NCBI GenBank assembly: GCA_013398175.1 | Contig: VZRZ01004218.1 | Location: forward strand, 541,997 to 605,996 | DNA from: Climacteris rufus | Lineage: Eukaryota; Chordata; Aves; Passeriformes; Climacteridae | Direction: 5' to 3' | DNA length: 64,000 nt | In this document: positions 11,096-25,100 of the stretch, in pieces | How the letters are laid out: each line of letters opens with the position of its first letter | How positions within the stretch are numbered: the stretch's first letter is position 1 | Position numbers and translations under genes: made by a program | The notes under the pieces: model-generated | Database searches by the model: none | The model's input: only the letters and a program-made list of their open reading frames with translations | What the model was told of the DNA's origin: nothing

Positions 11096-14000
11096 CTGCA
11101 AGAAAAAGATTTTAATTAGAATGTATTAAACCTAAAAGAGATAATGAAAAAAAATACCAAAACTAACATACATTGCTTACTGAAATAGTTTAATGCCCAC
11201 TTAGCACTGTTTTTGTGCTAAGTTAAAAACTGGAACAGGTTTTGAACACTGCTTCAGAAGAACTGAAAATTTTGAAAATATGTAAGTAGAATGAATAAAA
11301 CAACTATGGTTTTATCTAGGGGTTATTCATGCTACCTAACTGTAAGTGTGAAAATTGAAGCTCAAAAGGCTCTCTATAAGGAAGAAATAATCTGCTTCAG
11401 ACACAGGTTAGGAGTAAAAGACTACTAGACTTTGGCTCAGCTCCTCACCTTCCTCACTTTATGTCCTCTAAATGCTGCTTTGCAGACTATTTTTTTGAAG
11501 TTCCTTTTAAAAGAACTCTGTTTGAAGAGCAGAATTTTTATAGTTCTATGGCCAGTACTGGCAGGGAAGAAAAAAAAAAAAGAATGCCAAAATACAAACA
11601 TTTAGATGACAAAGCTTTTGGCTTTAGTAGACCATTTTCTTCTTAATCTCAATAAAACTATACAGCCATTGGTTCTAGTTCAGTGCATAGTGGGTTATCT
11701 GTGGGAAAGTCAGGGCAGTTAAGTATTTTGAGCAACAGTGCAATTAATTTTTCAGCTGCATAGAACCTCAAATTCCTGAAAACCGCATTCTGAGTTGATT
11801 GAAACATAGCCCATTTATGTCTTGAAGATTCAGAAATAATAAGGTAAAACAAATACACCATGACTTAATATTTAAGGAAAAAAAAATAATTTCCACTGCT
11901 GAGGCCCTGCCTATGCAATCTGAGTGTTTGGGTTTGGAGTACCCTCCCACTTGTTGGGTCCCCAAAACAGACCCCACTCACCAGAGCACTCTGCCACAAT
12001 AAACATATGGCAAGTGTGCCCTGCAGTGCCCTGAACATAACAGGCAAAGTTCTCGGGGAGCCCCAGCACACTTCTTGGATTCAAACCTAAATGCTTGTTT
12101 TATATAATAGTTGCAGAAAGTTTGCAATGTTGCTTTGAATTAAAGAAATCATATGAGTCTTGACTCCCAAGGTATTTTTGTGGAAGTAGCTACCATCTAA
12201 GCATATTCACAGGATACCCTCATACTCTAAGCTCTCAGGCATCCAAGGGAATAAAGGACATCAATCTCACATATCTATAGTATCTGCTTTTGATTTTTAT
12301 ATGGCCATATCTCTGCAGAAGAAACAAAGCAATTACAGTCATCCCCATATTTCACACCCCGGTGCTTTGCACTCAGTACTCTGCAGATCAGATGTCGGGA
12401 CTGCTGGTTTAGTTGAGAAGAGCATGAGGAACTATGCCCAACTCTTCTTGCCAATCCTGCTGGACCAGTGAAAGATGACATAATCTGACGTTTTCCCAAT
12501 ACTCATGAAAAAAGATCCACCAATACCATCAAGCACCATGAGGTTATCACAGCTTTTGGAAAAGATCTGGGGAATGCTGAGGAGAGAGTTGTTGCAGGGG
12601 GCTTGCAGCTCTCCCTTGGTTGCTCTCCTTTGCTAATCCCATACTCCCAGTCACTTTGATAAATGCCAAGGATCAAGGAAACATCTTTGTCCGACTGGCA
12701 GAGACCACAGGATTAGGTTATTAGCAGCCATTCTCAGTCACCCCATACATAGCTGCTACACAGCACCTTCTCCATGAATAAAGTGCTGTCCCTCAAACAA
12801 TCACCCCTAGGACTTCTATGTAGCTGGGAAAGGCAGAGGCAGTCGTGACATTGTTGTCCTGAACGTGGACTCGCTGCCCAGTGTGCAGCCCCAATCTACA
12901 CACCAAGATGAGGTATTTCCATTTCTTTCTTCTAGTTTGCACAAAGCAGGGAGCTGGTGTGGCCCACAACAGCCTGCCTTCCTGATCATCAGTTTTACAC
13001 AATTCATGTATTTTAGCAAACAAAGAAGTCAGGATTCACTGGCTACAAGCCATAGTTCTCTTATTGATCAGTATTCTACCTTTGATTGACTAAATGACAC
13101 TCTCACTTCTCATTCTAATTAGTCATGTTCAGTCTGTCTCTTCTCTCGAGTCAGGGGGTTTCTTGAGACAGTGGGCTATGAGTCGATGGTTGCATTCTCC
13201 CCTGCCAGAATTACCTTCTACCCAGTTAGGGCTGATTTCAGCACAGTTGCTGAAAGTAGTTGGCTTTGTTAGTTTCTTCCTTATCTTGTGAGTTTGGCCA
13301 AATGTCCTTGTGGCCTGTAACTTTTGCATTCCTTGTGCCCACTATCAGCAACACATACCACTCGCCAAGGTTTGGTAACCTCCCCCTAGGTCTGAGAACA
13401 CTGAACATGTCAAGCCCTAAACCTCAACTAGGCAATTCTACCGGCAAGTAATTCGTCTTTCTAACACCAGGACATCAACATAAGCAGAGGAAGAGACCTT
13501 CCTCTTCCTGCTGCTGATCTATGTACACATCACTGGTCCATCTCTGGGTAGGGACCAAGGGGAAGTGATGCCAGGGTCTGGCTAAGGTGTTATGCAGGCC
13601 ATAAAACTGCACAGTATTTTCAGCAGCAAGTCACATCAGTGTCATGTGGCACCATGTATATTTGAAAGGGTGTGAAAACTGTGTAACATGTCACTCTTCA
13701 TCAGCCTAGAGGCAAACAATATACATCCAGCTGCCTCCAAGCAGCCCAAGCAAGGATTCATTTAGTCTGCACTTCTGTTTGAAAACAGCCTGGGGCTGTC
13801 CTTCAATGTAACTGTGTTCAGCAGTTGGCAGCTAATTCAAAATGAATCTGCACTGCTTGTATTTCGGATGGAAGCGAGGCAACATTTTGCCTTTTGCTTA
13901 CCGCAAGTTGGAACAGCATTCTATTACTTCACACTGTTGTTTTATTACCCCAAAGTGCTGCAGGCACATTATAGGACATGGAGAATTAATGAGTCTTAAA

Positions 14001-15305
14001 CTGGGGTAGTAGCAGTCTATGTACATGCAGGACTTGAAAAATGAGACAAGAGGAAAAATAAAAAGATGGGGAGTGAGAGAGGAAGAGACAACAGTGTGTT
14101 TGGAGACTAATTGCACAGACACATTTTAATAGGCTTTAGAATTGTATTGTGGGGGTTTTTTGTAATTCTAATATGGTTCAAGTTAATATTTAATTCATGT
14201 TTGTTGCATAACTGACATACACATAATTTAAAAAACCCAGTAATTACGCTCAAAGCTTATGTCAACCTCAGATACCGAAATGAGGGCTGTACCCTCCCTA
14301 TGCTCCCTCTATTGTCAATAAAAAGAGAGGTCTGAAGTGTCTCTCCCTAGCTGTTGTCTACAGAAGAAGCCTAGAGAAACCGCATTTCTAATATAAGACC
14401 CTCAGCCATGTGTCTAAAACCAAATGGAATTTTTACCAGTCTCTCCATGTGCTCTCAGGGACAACCTGAATAATCTTTTGTTCTCCCTCCAGCTCCTTTC
14501 TTTGTCTTGAATCTAGTCCTTGAGAACAAAAATAACAGTGCTAGTAAAATCCTTAATATTTTCAAAACATTAGAACAAACCATTCAGAGTCATGGCATGC
14601 ATCGGTGTCTTACAAATTCATTTTTTTCCTTACAGTCACCTATTTAGGACACTAAATTCTGAAGTTAGTATAACTCTTTTAAGCTTTTTAGACAAGTACA
14701 CACAACATTCCCTTTGACAAAATAATGCATTAGAAAAATCAAGTACCGAAAGAAACATTTCCTGGGGCATATAAGCTCTCTGGACATCAAGTAACTGTGT
14801 TTCTTTTTACTCTTTTCATTCGTGCTTCAAACATCCTCAGTACTGGCTTCTATAATTTCCCTTGGAAGAGGATTTTCCCATTAGAGTAACTCAAGAGTAA
14901 AGCACTCGTGGGCTTTAATGGTGACACATGGGACCACACTGGGGCTCAGAGGTTCCAGGCCTATTACATGGTCTTGCAGCAAGCTATTTCCTCCAACGGA
15001 GATTAGATTATAGATAAAAGGGAAAAAACATTCAGGACAGTAACCGAACAAACAGAGGACCATTCCCCTTATAGGCACATAATGAGAAAAAAGGTATCAA
15101 AAAGGGTATTGAAGCAATGTGAGGTACTGAAAAGGAGGGCTCATTGCTCAAGCAAAAGACACATCAGTCTGCAAAGAATGTGTGCTCAGTGGTCAGCTCA
15201 CCAGCAAAGAGGAGCTGTGAAGATGTCAAGAGACATTAAAATAGGAATGTAGAAGCTTGAGATAAAGGCAGGACCTCAATTCCCATTACCGCCATTGAAG
15301 GATCA

Positions 15306-15399
15306 GACTGGGCTTTATCAGAGATGGTAAGAGCATCAGGAGCACAAAAGACGACTGGGCTTTATCAGAGATGGTAAGAGCATCAGGAGCACAAAAGAC
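15306..15399. repeat. Perfect 47-bp tandem duplication
   Basis: The segment beginning GACTGGGCTTTATCAGAGAT occurs twice head to tail (15306-15352 and 15353-15399) without a single difference. Identity across both copies indicates a very recent duplication, an individual-level polymorphism or an assembly artefact. Confidence 0.95.
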
Positions 15400-16089
15400 A
15401 TTGATCAATCCTCTGAGATCTGTGTGCACCATTCATTGCTGGTTAGCGATACAGAGCCTCAAAATATCCCAGAGAGGGAAGCATTCCACTGAATACAGCT
15501 ACAGTAAGTAGCTGCTTGTGTAACTTGCAGTTGCTGCATGTGGTACATAAAATCACTCTAAACCTGTTTCTTTGGGTAAGAACACGGCTGTTTTACAGCT
15601 CTGACTCACACAAGCAATGTAGCTACTCCAGCATCACACTGTGCTTGGGTTCCTTTGGCACACTGATCAGCTGTGGCACAGCACCACGTTAACACAGCTA
15701 CAGCACCGACAGCTACAGCCATAAACAAACACTCCCAAGAGAACTGCCTGGGTCGGAGGCCAAGTGCCATGAAACAGGCTGCACCTGTACCATTAAAACC
15801 TCTCACCTTCCAAAACACACTGACAAGTGGTCTGCTGGGAATGATCCCCGAACCATGGTAACATGGCAAAACAAGTCCCTGGCCCACAGTAAAACCTACA
15901 TAGGAAAGACAGGGCAGAGAGCTGGATGGCCCCGTTTAAACTAACGCCATCAACCATTTTAAGTATTCAAAAATATGCATAAACCTGTCCCCTGCTCGGG
16001 GACACCCCTCTGTGCTGTTTAATGCACTGGCATGGCTGGAACTAGGCTTTCTGAGTTGTGCAACATTTCCACAAGGCAGCCTGTTGTAT

Positions 16090-16137
16090 AAAACAAACAT
16101 CTTAAGTAATTCTAAAACAAACATCTTAAGTACTTCT
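16090..16137. repeat. Two-copy 24-bp tandem repeat
   Basis: Two adjacent copies of AAAACAAACATCTTAAGTA plus five more bases, differing at one position (AATTCT versus CTTCT context). Non-coding. Confidence 0.85.
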
Positions 16138-17340
16138 AAAATAAGGCTACACTGCAATATGCCCATGGTCTCCATTGCCAGGGCTTCTTAATCTCACATC
16201 CCCAAGACGGAGTAGCGGAAAGTTTACAGTTTCTTTTGCTGTGTGCATCCTTCATTTGCCTAGGACTGATGGAATGGCACCTGCCAGATTCATGTTTCCC
16301 ATGCCTTCTCTACCTAAAGCTGTTGCAGATTTCAGTGTTTCATATTAAGAACTGTATTTTTAACAGCTTCTTTGCCTTCCCTCCCTCAGAAAGTGCTCCA
16401 CAGGGCACACGAGATATTTTATAGCAGTTAAAGCCCCATGCATGAGTTAGAAGATTTGGTTTTATAGCTCTGTCTTGGGTTTCTTCTCACCAAATTCCTG
16501 CAGGTCACATTACAATCTGCTTCAGTAATGCCAGTCCAACGCAAATCTGTTTCCCTCATTGCACTTCTACTTTTGTGTCATCAAGATGACTGAAGTGAAT
16601 TACTCAGAGCAACTTGTCTCCTAACTTCTTGCTCTGGATTTCTAGTAGAGTGACAAAGTCAGGTGAGGGATTCCCATTATGCAGCTCTAACCACTACACT
16701 CAAGAGCTTATTACCAACAGCAACGTTTGAGACCCCACGTGAGACATCATCAAGGTGCAAGGATAAAAGTTGTCTGTAACCTTCCAAAAAGCATCTGATG
16801 AGGCAGGACCGCTCTGTGCTTTAGTGAGCACACCTACATGCACACCCTGCTTATCACTCATCACAGAGCCCTCCCAGAAGGACACATCAGGTGTCATGTA
16901 CCTACCCATCCAAAGCCAGGGGCTCACTTGTCCTCTTGAGGTCCTGATTCTCTTAATTAGCAACAGCAGAAGCCTAATTTATACAAAACATCAAACCTTC
17001 ACACAGCTACACTTATCTAAGGTGAACCTCACTGCTTGCTGGGACCTAAAAATTACAGGTATCAGCACAGAGCTCCTGGCCTGCAGAATGTGGAGTTAAA
17101 GTCTGTTTCAGCCTTGCTTTTCATGCCCAGCTCCAGTGCCAGGAACTAGGAGGTCTGCCTGCCCCGAGGTTCAACCAAACAGCTTTGCTTCAGTGAGTAA
17201 ATCTGGTTAGAAATGGTGCCTCAACTCCAGTTTGTGACAAATAGCTCAACTTCACATTATTTGAATGTCAAATCAGAGACAACCTGAGTACCATGACATA
17301 TCTGGATTGATGGGTTTCTATATGAAGTGAAAGTCTCAGT

Positions 17341-17392
17341 AAAAAAAAAACAAAAAAACAAAACAACCCAAAAAACTCCAAACCAAAACAAA
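17341..17392. repeat. A-rich low-complexity tract
   Basis: Runs of A broken by single C and CC (A10-C-A7-C-A4 pattern). Low-complexity DNA; it could be the decayed tail of a retroposed sequence, but no body was recognised next to it. Confidence 0.7.
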
Positions 17393-20300
17393 AGAAGCCC
17401 AAAGGTAAAAATAGGCCTTAAAATAGCTTTCAACATCAGTGGTTTGTGTTTCTGAGAGTTTCTCATAGATGGATGAAAGATGTGACAAGAGACTGACATG
17501 TCATTTTGAAGGACTGCCATACAAAATTGTAGTGTTGAATCCCTTTAAGCCAGAAACATGAGACATGAAAGCAACCTCTCACCCCAATAAACCATTCAAC
17601 TATTCATTTGATGTGTGACCCATTCTGACTGAGGACACACATGGATGACAGCATTCTTAATATTTTACCTTTAAGTGGGGTTACAACTTTTATATATATA
17701 TAAAAAAACCTTCAACAAATAAAGGATTTTTTTATCTGCTTAAGAGGTAAGTTAGTAGAGGCTCAAATAATTTGTGATTTGGCCAGGATCACACCTGCAG
17801 CTAGGGAGAGCCATAAGGAAACCAAGAAACAACTACAGCACAGTCAAAAAATTAACATAATCTCTGCAAAACTAATTTGAGGAACGAGAGACAGGAGAAA
17901 ATATAAAGAAAGGAACAAGAACTGTGACAAGTACTGTAACCAAACAGCAATGGATTTTGCTAAATATGTTACAAATAGCTGCTACACGGTACAGTGTCAT
18001 AATCTTCAAATATCTCGTTTCTCTGTTGTGCAATGGCTTTCTCTATATATTGTTGAACTTTCATCGCAGTTGCCTACTACAAAAGATAGTATAATCTTCC
18101 TTCCTAAAATCCATCAAATACTCAACAATTAACTGCTGCTTAATTCAGTTCGCATCGTCAGTATTTAGGTTTTAAACTTATTATACAGACAAAAACACCC
18201 AGCTGATACTTCAATAATGTCTCCCCACTTTCTCTAAAAATATTAATAATTTATTTGAAAAATAAGTGAATAAGTTGCAAATTCAAATAAATTAAAAGTT
18301 ATAACTTCTCAAAACTTTAAATACTTTAAAGTGAAGAAAAAACCTACATGTTTAGGCAAACTTTGAGACAATCAGTAAGCTAATGGTTAAAGTGTGAACC
18401 TTTTAAGGCATTGGTTCTTTCAGCTGTCTAAGTCAACAAGTCAACTTCTGCTGGGAATTATCATCTATGTTGAAACCTTCATTAATGCCAGCCATCTCAC
18501 TGAAGTGTTACGTTCAGTTAATCCATGTATGCTTGATAAACAGGAGAGAACAATTCTATGGAAGCAATCCTTGAACACTAATAACATGACCAAATAAAAT
18601 TTCATAAAGAAAAAGATTAAGGCTTTAGAACTGAGGAACTACCCATTTTTCCACGTTCTCTTGGGATATCAGTCCTGAATACAGTGAATTCAGTGGATGC
18701 TTTGTCTCTGATACCAGTGGCAGCAAGAATCTGCCTCATTGCCTCAAAATCAGGCATATCTAACAAGTTCAAAAATTGTCTTAGTTTGTCATCTGTGCTC
18801 TGCTATTCAGAGTAAAGACATTGAGATAACAGCATTTGCATGTCTTGTAAAATGAAGAAAAATTTAAAATTCAGATTTCTTTTAATTTTAAGCAACTTAG
18901 TATTTTTTTCTCTTTTTGGTTTTTCTTTACCATTTAACTACAGTTCTGTAAATTTACATATTTCTCCTCCCTTCAATACCTTTCTTTTACTTGTTTTTCC
19001 TCTCTCTTTGCTAATAAAAGACCAAAGAAAGACTATTTTGTCTTTCTAAATGTCAGGTTTTATAGTATAAATCTACTACTAAAACTATTACCAGAGAAAG
19101 CTCTGTCTGCCATACTTCTGGGCTATAAGTTTTCAGTAGCAGATGAAAAAGTATTTTTAAACTAAAACCTCACAAAATATGTTTTCTGAGAAGATACAGC
19201 TCGTATAGGCAAAGTCTCTCAGATAAGGATGGTCAATCTATTTAAAATCTCATTAATAAACAGCCAATATAAACTAATTGGCTTATTTGTTCTACACCCT
19301 TTATTTAGGTACTTGACAACACTAGCTCAATCCATTCTTATTGGATTCAGGAACTCAAAATATGCTATTTTTGTTCAGCAGACTCTTTGCCAACCCTATT
19401 TACCAAGACAAATGCAGTAAGAGCAACATATTTTCCAAAGGAAAATGAAGGCTTCGAGTTGTAATTGGTCTTGCCTTCAGCACAGTTTTGCCTGCTTTTG
19501 TAGCTGGCAGCCACAACAAAACCTTAAGCAACATATGCCCTGTAGAGTACTTGATGTGTTCAATTTGTTAGCTGCTCTAAGCAGCTTCAGCAGTACAGGC
19601 TCCGTGTAAGAGCTCACACATCATTACGTACAGTCATTGAGATGACAAGGGCGTGCAGTGCCTGGATTTACTGCAGTCACTATCCACTATTATTCCCTGA
19701 GTGACAGAAAGGGACCACTCGATGCAAAACTGTTACTGAATTACTCTGACAGTTGTTTCTCCTTATTCTTTCAGAGGATGATGGCTGAACTTCAAAATAC
19801 TTAATTAATTTTTTTTTTTTTTTTACCAGTGAGTAATTGGAGGAAAAGGAAAACAATTTAGCAATAGCTGTGATGGGACTGAGACAAAGCAAATAGCAGA
19901 TCTTCTGGTAAGAGGGAAAAGCAAGTGCTGTGAACAGTTGGTTCGGTGAGAAAGCTGAAATATAAACATTGTGAAAGAGACATACGCAACATGTTTATCA
20001 GAATTAAATAGCTGCTAAACGAAACTAAAAATAATAATTGAAATGCAGAGACCCACTGCTTTTCAAAATAAACATCAGTGCAAAGCACTGCAATTATTAA
20101 TTGCCATATGGAATTGTTCGAATTCCTCAGACCAACTCTTCCACCAACCTGTATTTTCCAGTGTTAAGCATGGGACAGAGATGCTTCATAAAATCATCTG
20201 CTTTAGCACCTCATCAACACCAGACACAAGCAACTGTCATGCTGGTCACTGAGGTCTAAAGGCTAATGTCCCCAGCTGGGTCAAATCCTTCCAAGTGCCT

Positions 20301-21369
20301 GTCCCAAGGAAACACAGCTTGTTCTATCCCAGATCAACACAGCAAATTAAGAGTGGCTTGACCAGTCAAGGGGGTTTTGAGCTTTGAACCAGCCATTAGT
20401 TCACTGATTATTTTGTCTTCCTTTTACCCCCATTCCCCAAAGGGGACTAACCAATATCTAAAAAGAGGTCTGGATTTCTTCCTTTGAATTCACATCACAT
20501 AAAATATTTTCAAACTTTCACCGTTAGGTGTGCCTACAATACAAAGTGATGCGAAAAGTCCTTAACTTCTCAGATTACAGAAGACATTAAAAACTATTTG
20601 AATAAATAGCTGGATGTATGAAAAAGATTACCATATTCCATTTTCACCTTTTTGTTTTTTATTTGTAATATTGCTACTTCTGTTTTGGTGCCATGCACCT
20701 TACACCTCTGCACAAAGAATTAGCTCCACAGTTTTGCAAGAGCCAAACTAGAGGCCAAAGGAGATACATCAGACCAGGAGCTTGGAGAAAACAGCTGGGG
20801 GAACAAGGAGGGAGGAGAATGGAGACTCAGGAAAGAACAGCCTTAACAGGAGCATGCAACCTCCTTTTGCCCTTCTGGACCCAGAGAAGGAGCAAAGGTT
20901 CACTGCCATTCCTGACAAGATGCCATGGCAGCAGCATGTAGGACGGGATGGAAAGCACTTCCCTTTCTCTCCCACAGAAATGGACTGAATGTGTGAGCTG
21001 AATGGGAGATCCCATGGATCATCCTTGCAGCTCCATTAACTTAGAAGAAGTCATCCAACTAAGAAACACAGCACACCTCTGGCAGCAGGGTCATGAAGTC
21101 AGGAAAGAAAAGTCTTTCTCCTTTACTCTCATGTGACACTACCAGCAAAATTTACAGGAGTTCATAGGCTAGCATGATGAGTAGCATGACAATAACAACC
21201 CAATTTCAGGGTGCCTACGTATCTAACTTGCTTTTGTAGATGGCTCTCTAATGGTCCTTCTAAGGAGTCAGCTCTCTACCTGATGTTGTCTGGGTGTCAC
21301 TGCCAGCAGGGCAGCAGAGGTAGCTGGGCATGCTTCCAGACGACCCTCGGTTGCTCTGTCCCTGGGATA

Positions 21370-22170
21370 CAGGGATGGTGCGGCACCAAGTGTGTCTACA
21401 GCGCACAAAGCTGAGCGCGGGCCGCTCCGCCGCGGCATCACAACGTGCTCGGGAGCTCAAACTTAGAGCCCACGGCCACGATCGCTCCGCGGCTTCCTCC
21501 CCGTGTGTAGCAGGAGGACGGTGGGGACCTCTCCCCTTTCACCGAAGGGGAACGTGAACTCCCCGGGGCTGTCGGAGCGGGGCGATGTCTCCGGCCTCCC
21601 CGGGGGTCACACCGGACCGAGCCCCAGGACGGGAGGACGAAGGGAAAGGCAAGGAGACCCGGCGCTGAGCGGGATGCTGCCGGGACGCCGGTCCCGCGGC
21701 GGGAGGGAGNNNNNNNNNNNNNNNNNNNNNNNNNNNNNNNNNNNNNNNNNNNNNNNNNNNNNNNNNNNNNNNNNNNNNNNNNNNNNNNNNNNNNNNNNNN
21801 NNNNNNNNNNNNNNNNNNNNNNNNNNNNNNNNNNNNNNNNNNNNNNNNNNNNNNNNNNNNNNNNNNNNNNNNNNNNNNNNNNNNNNNNNNNNNNNNNNNN
21901 NNNNNNNNNNNNNNNNNNNNNNNNNNNNNNNNNNNNNNNNNNNNNNNNNNNNNNNNNNNNNNNNNNNNNNNNNNNNNNNNNNNNNNNNNNNNNNNNNNNN
22001 NNNNNNNNNNNNNNNNNNNNNNNNNNNNNNNNNNNNNNNNNNNNNNNNNNNNNNNNNNNNNNNNNNNNNNNNNNNNNNNNNNNNNNNNNNNNNNNNNNNN
22101 NNNNNNNNNNNACCTTCACTCTACCGCTTCTGGGTTTCCAGGGCTAAAGCTGCAGCGCCCCATATCCCGT
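21370..22170 (-). promoter_or_regulatory. FAM124A: CpG island, inferred FAM124A promoter and exon 1 (contains assembly gap)
   Basis: From about 21370 the DNA changes from AT-rich to strongly GC- and CpG-rich (for example GGCCGCTCCGCCGCGGCATC at about 21420 and CGCCGGTCCCGCGGCGGGAG before the gap). GC-rich sequence resumes briefly after 22111. This is the only large CpG island in the window apart from the retroviral LTR. It lies upstream of the FAM124A micro-exon on the minus strand, so it is the natural site of the transcription start and first exon. The ATG-bearing part was not seen and may be inside the gap. A broad, TATA-less promoter is expected for this kind of island. A divergent transcript to the right is possible but not shown. 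Confidence 0.6.
21710..22111. other. Assembly gap (402 N)
   Basis: An unbroken run of N lies inside the CpG island. GC-rich first exons of bird genes are often lost from short-read assemblies, so the gap probably hides exon sequence. Open frames that appear to cross it are artefacts. Confidence 0.99.
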
Positions 22171-25100
22171 GGAAGTTAAGAGAGACTGCTGGATGTACGG
22201 ACCTCCGCACTATCCATCCAGTCTCGGAACATCCGCTGTTACAGCCTTTTCTTTGAAGTCTTTCACTGTGCTGAGCTTTCTCCAGCCTCCCTCAGTGCTG
22301 CCTGGGACTTGCTCATCGAATCAACATCGGATATTACATCGAATACAATAATTTTGAAATTACACACAGAAACAGGCAAGGGGTGGTTTTCCCCCCACGA
22401 TGAGAATTCCTGTAATGATGCAAAAGGAGCATTCGAAGCATTTTGAATGCTGCCTATGAGGAAATGCTGGTGTAGGAAAGCTGACTGGTAGTGCCAATAA
22501 CGTAAGAGTGAAGGGAAAAGTTGTGTGTGTGCTCCCATATTCTGTGCATGTCGTGTGTGTCTCCTTGTTTTATGTTTGGACGTGAACACCTCTCTCTTTC
22601 TCCAAAACTTAGAGAGATACAAATATCCACCCATGTAGGTGTGAACAAAGATCTCACTCAGGAAAACAAAACAAAAAAAAAATCAGTCTTCCCTTAATCC
22701 ACTCAATCATTCAACCTGTGAAAGATTTTACAGGAGGAGGAGACAGAACTGGTTAGTCTGGCTGTCCAGCCTGGCAGACCTGTTCTTTGCCTCTTCCAAA
22801 TCAGCATCAAGCACAAAAACAGGGATGGGGTGCTTGGTGTCCCCCACAACGTTGATATGGTGGGACAATTAAATATTGTCCCTAACTGGAGGCCTCTAAC
22901 TGGAGACCCCTTCCTTTAATATTTTGTGGAAAATGCTTTGATGAATTGGAATTTTCTCTTCAAAAAAACTCTAACAACCACCGAATTTCTATCAGCTGCA
23001 GGAAGTGCCCGCTTGCAGAAATTGATCAGAAGTTAAAAAAAAGAAGGGTTTATAATAAAAAGTAGTTTTCTTGTACCTTTTATTATTCATGTCTTATAAG
23101 AAAGAATAAAAATAGTGAAAAATCTTAGCATTTAAGACATAAAATTGACCAGAATATAAAAATATATCACACAAGCCAATATTTCATTGGTATAAAAAGT
23201 GTTAAATTAGTTTAATTTGCCACCAGGACTTTTATATCTATCTATGCATTGCATGGTCCCTCATTTCAAGCATGCCAGTGGTCTGTATATAGCACTATTT
23301 TGTATATACTCTGTTGTATATAGCAGCACAAATTAATAGTGACACCTGGCTGGGTGTAGTTCATGCTGCTGTTGTCTCCGATAGTGCCTGGTCCCAGTTC
23401 TCTAAAATAATCTGGATGTGGGTAGGACTGTTATGAAATCAAAGGAAAGGAAAACACCTTGGGAAGAGCTGTCAAGGTGTTGTTGGCATAATGTAGGAAC
23501 AACAATTTGGTACCAACTCCCAAAAACGCTTACTGTGGAACTGGTGAATTCCCCCTGCTCTACCTTGAAGAGGCCCTGGGCTCGTGTGCTGTCCCGTGGC
23601 CTCTCAGCACCACAGAAGGTCATCCCACTGTGTGTCTTCAGAGATCTTTAGAGTAAACTTCCAGCTTATACTATTCATCAAGAATTAGAAAAACCTCATA
23701 GCACAGGAAAATTGGTGTTCGGTCTGTTTTGACTCTCTGGTAAGGGTTGCCTGCATGTCATTTTGAAAGCAGGTATATGATTTCTCATTTTATGTGGAGG
23801 ATTTCACATTGCCTTTCCCATAAATATAAGGATTTAGGTATGGAATAAACCCCCTTAATTACAATCCCTCTTCTATCCTTTCCTCAGCAAGTTGTTAAAA
23901 GGTAGTTTGGACAAAATGCTGTAAATGGGGTTCATACAGAACAGTCCAGTACAGGCATAGTAATTCAGAACATATGGAAGCAAACTCTTCTATGCTTTGT
24001 GTCTGGTAAACTGCCATCCAAAACAATTTACTCACAAAATTAAATTCATACAATTTCTTTTAGGACTGAGACCAAAACACTGTGCCTGCCTGGTTCCCAG
24101 CTTGCTAATATTTGGATCACACTATTCAGGTAGGAGGCATTAATTTGTTTTCAAATATAGTGTCTGATTAAGAGATTTCCCCAAGCCTAGACAGAGGCAA
24201 AACTGAGACAACAATTCAGTATATCTTGATTCCTAACCTGGGCCTCTGTTTTGGGTAAATTTTTTATTCTCCATCACTGCAATGGCCACGGACAACCCTG
24301 AGCCCACAGAGGAGGTATCAGAAATCTCTGTTCCCAGGGTTGGATAGACCTGCTTGTCTCTCTGCTTCTTAGTCTACACACAGGCATTTATTTAGCTAGT
24401 GCAACTGTTCTTAAAAGCAGGTTGCTTTTATTTGCTTTTAAGAGTGGTTTCAAAGTGAAATAAACTGACTGTAGCCACTGTTGGACTGATTTAAGATGTA
24501 ACCAAACCTCCTTAAATATTTAGAAATAGGTTTAGTTAAATTGATACATTTCTGTGTATATAATTTTAGGTGGTCAGCTAATAGATCTTTTCCATTTCTG
24601 ACTTTTATTATTCTAGTTAGTTATGTTTAAACACTGGTGTATGAGGTGATCTGGAATAGATTTTATGCTGCATTTAACATTAATTTATTCCATCTGTCCC
24701 AGGGAGGGAAAAAAGAAACATTCAAAGGAAATATATAATTAAGATAGTAAGTAAAGCTACCACAAACTGTAGGTTCTCTTATTTATATATTTGCCCCATT
24801 TAACTCTGTTTTATTCTGGTCTTTCACATAATTATGGTGAAAAGGAGACTTCTCTGCATTAAATTCCAAGCATTTAAGAGATTTTAATGAATGAGGTGTT
24901 AAGTCCTGGCCTTTACTTAGGTTTTCTCTGTTACCTGTACTTCACATTAGGTCCTCTGTAGGGTTTCTTGAAAAAAAAGAAGTTAAGTTTTAATTACTTT
25001 CTTATACTTATGAGGCTGTGGAATCAGTTAAAAGTACTGAAAATATTTCTATGTTAAATTTCCTCAAATTTCAAGCCTTTTATTTAATAGCAGTGGTCAC

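Larger units (their letters stand above)
11096..21369. other. Inferred FAM124A intron 1, no exon seen
   Basis: AT-rich non-coding DNA between the micro-exon and the CpG island. It contains a perfect 47-bp tandem duplication (15306-15399), a 24-bp two-copy repeat (16090-16137), an A-rich tract (17341-17392), a short TA repeat near 17694-17704 and T or A runs. A GC-richer patch at about 11930-12080 has an LTR-like feel but was not assigned. No coding exon is supported on either strand. Confidence 0.5.

Noticed and set aside
11930..12080. GC-richer stretch with CTCGGGGAGCCCCAGCACAC, possibly an LTR fragment
   Set aside because: No terminal motifs, target duplication or internal periodicity was found.
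21503..22147. Long open frames on both strands crossing the N run
   Set aside because: They are open only because N is not read as a stop; the real flanks supply few codons.
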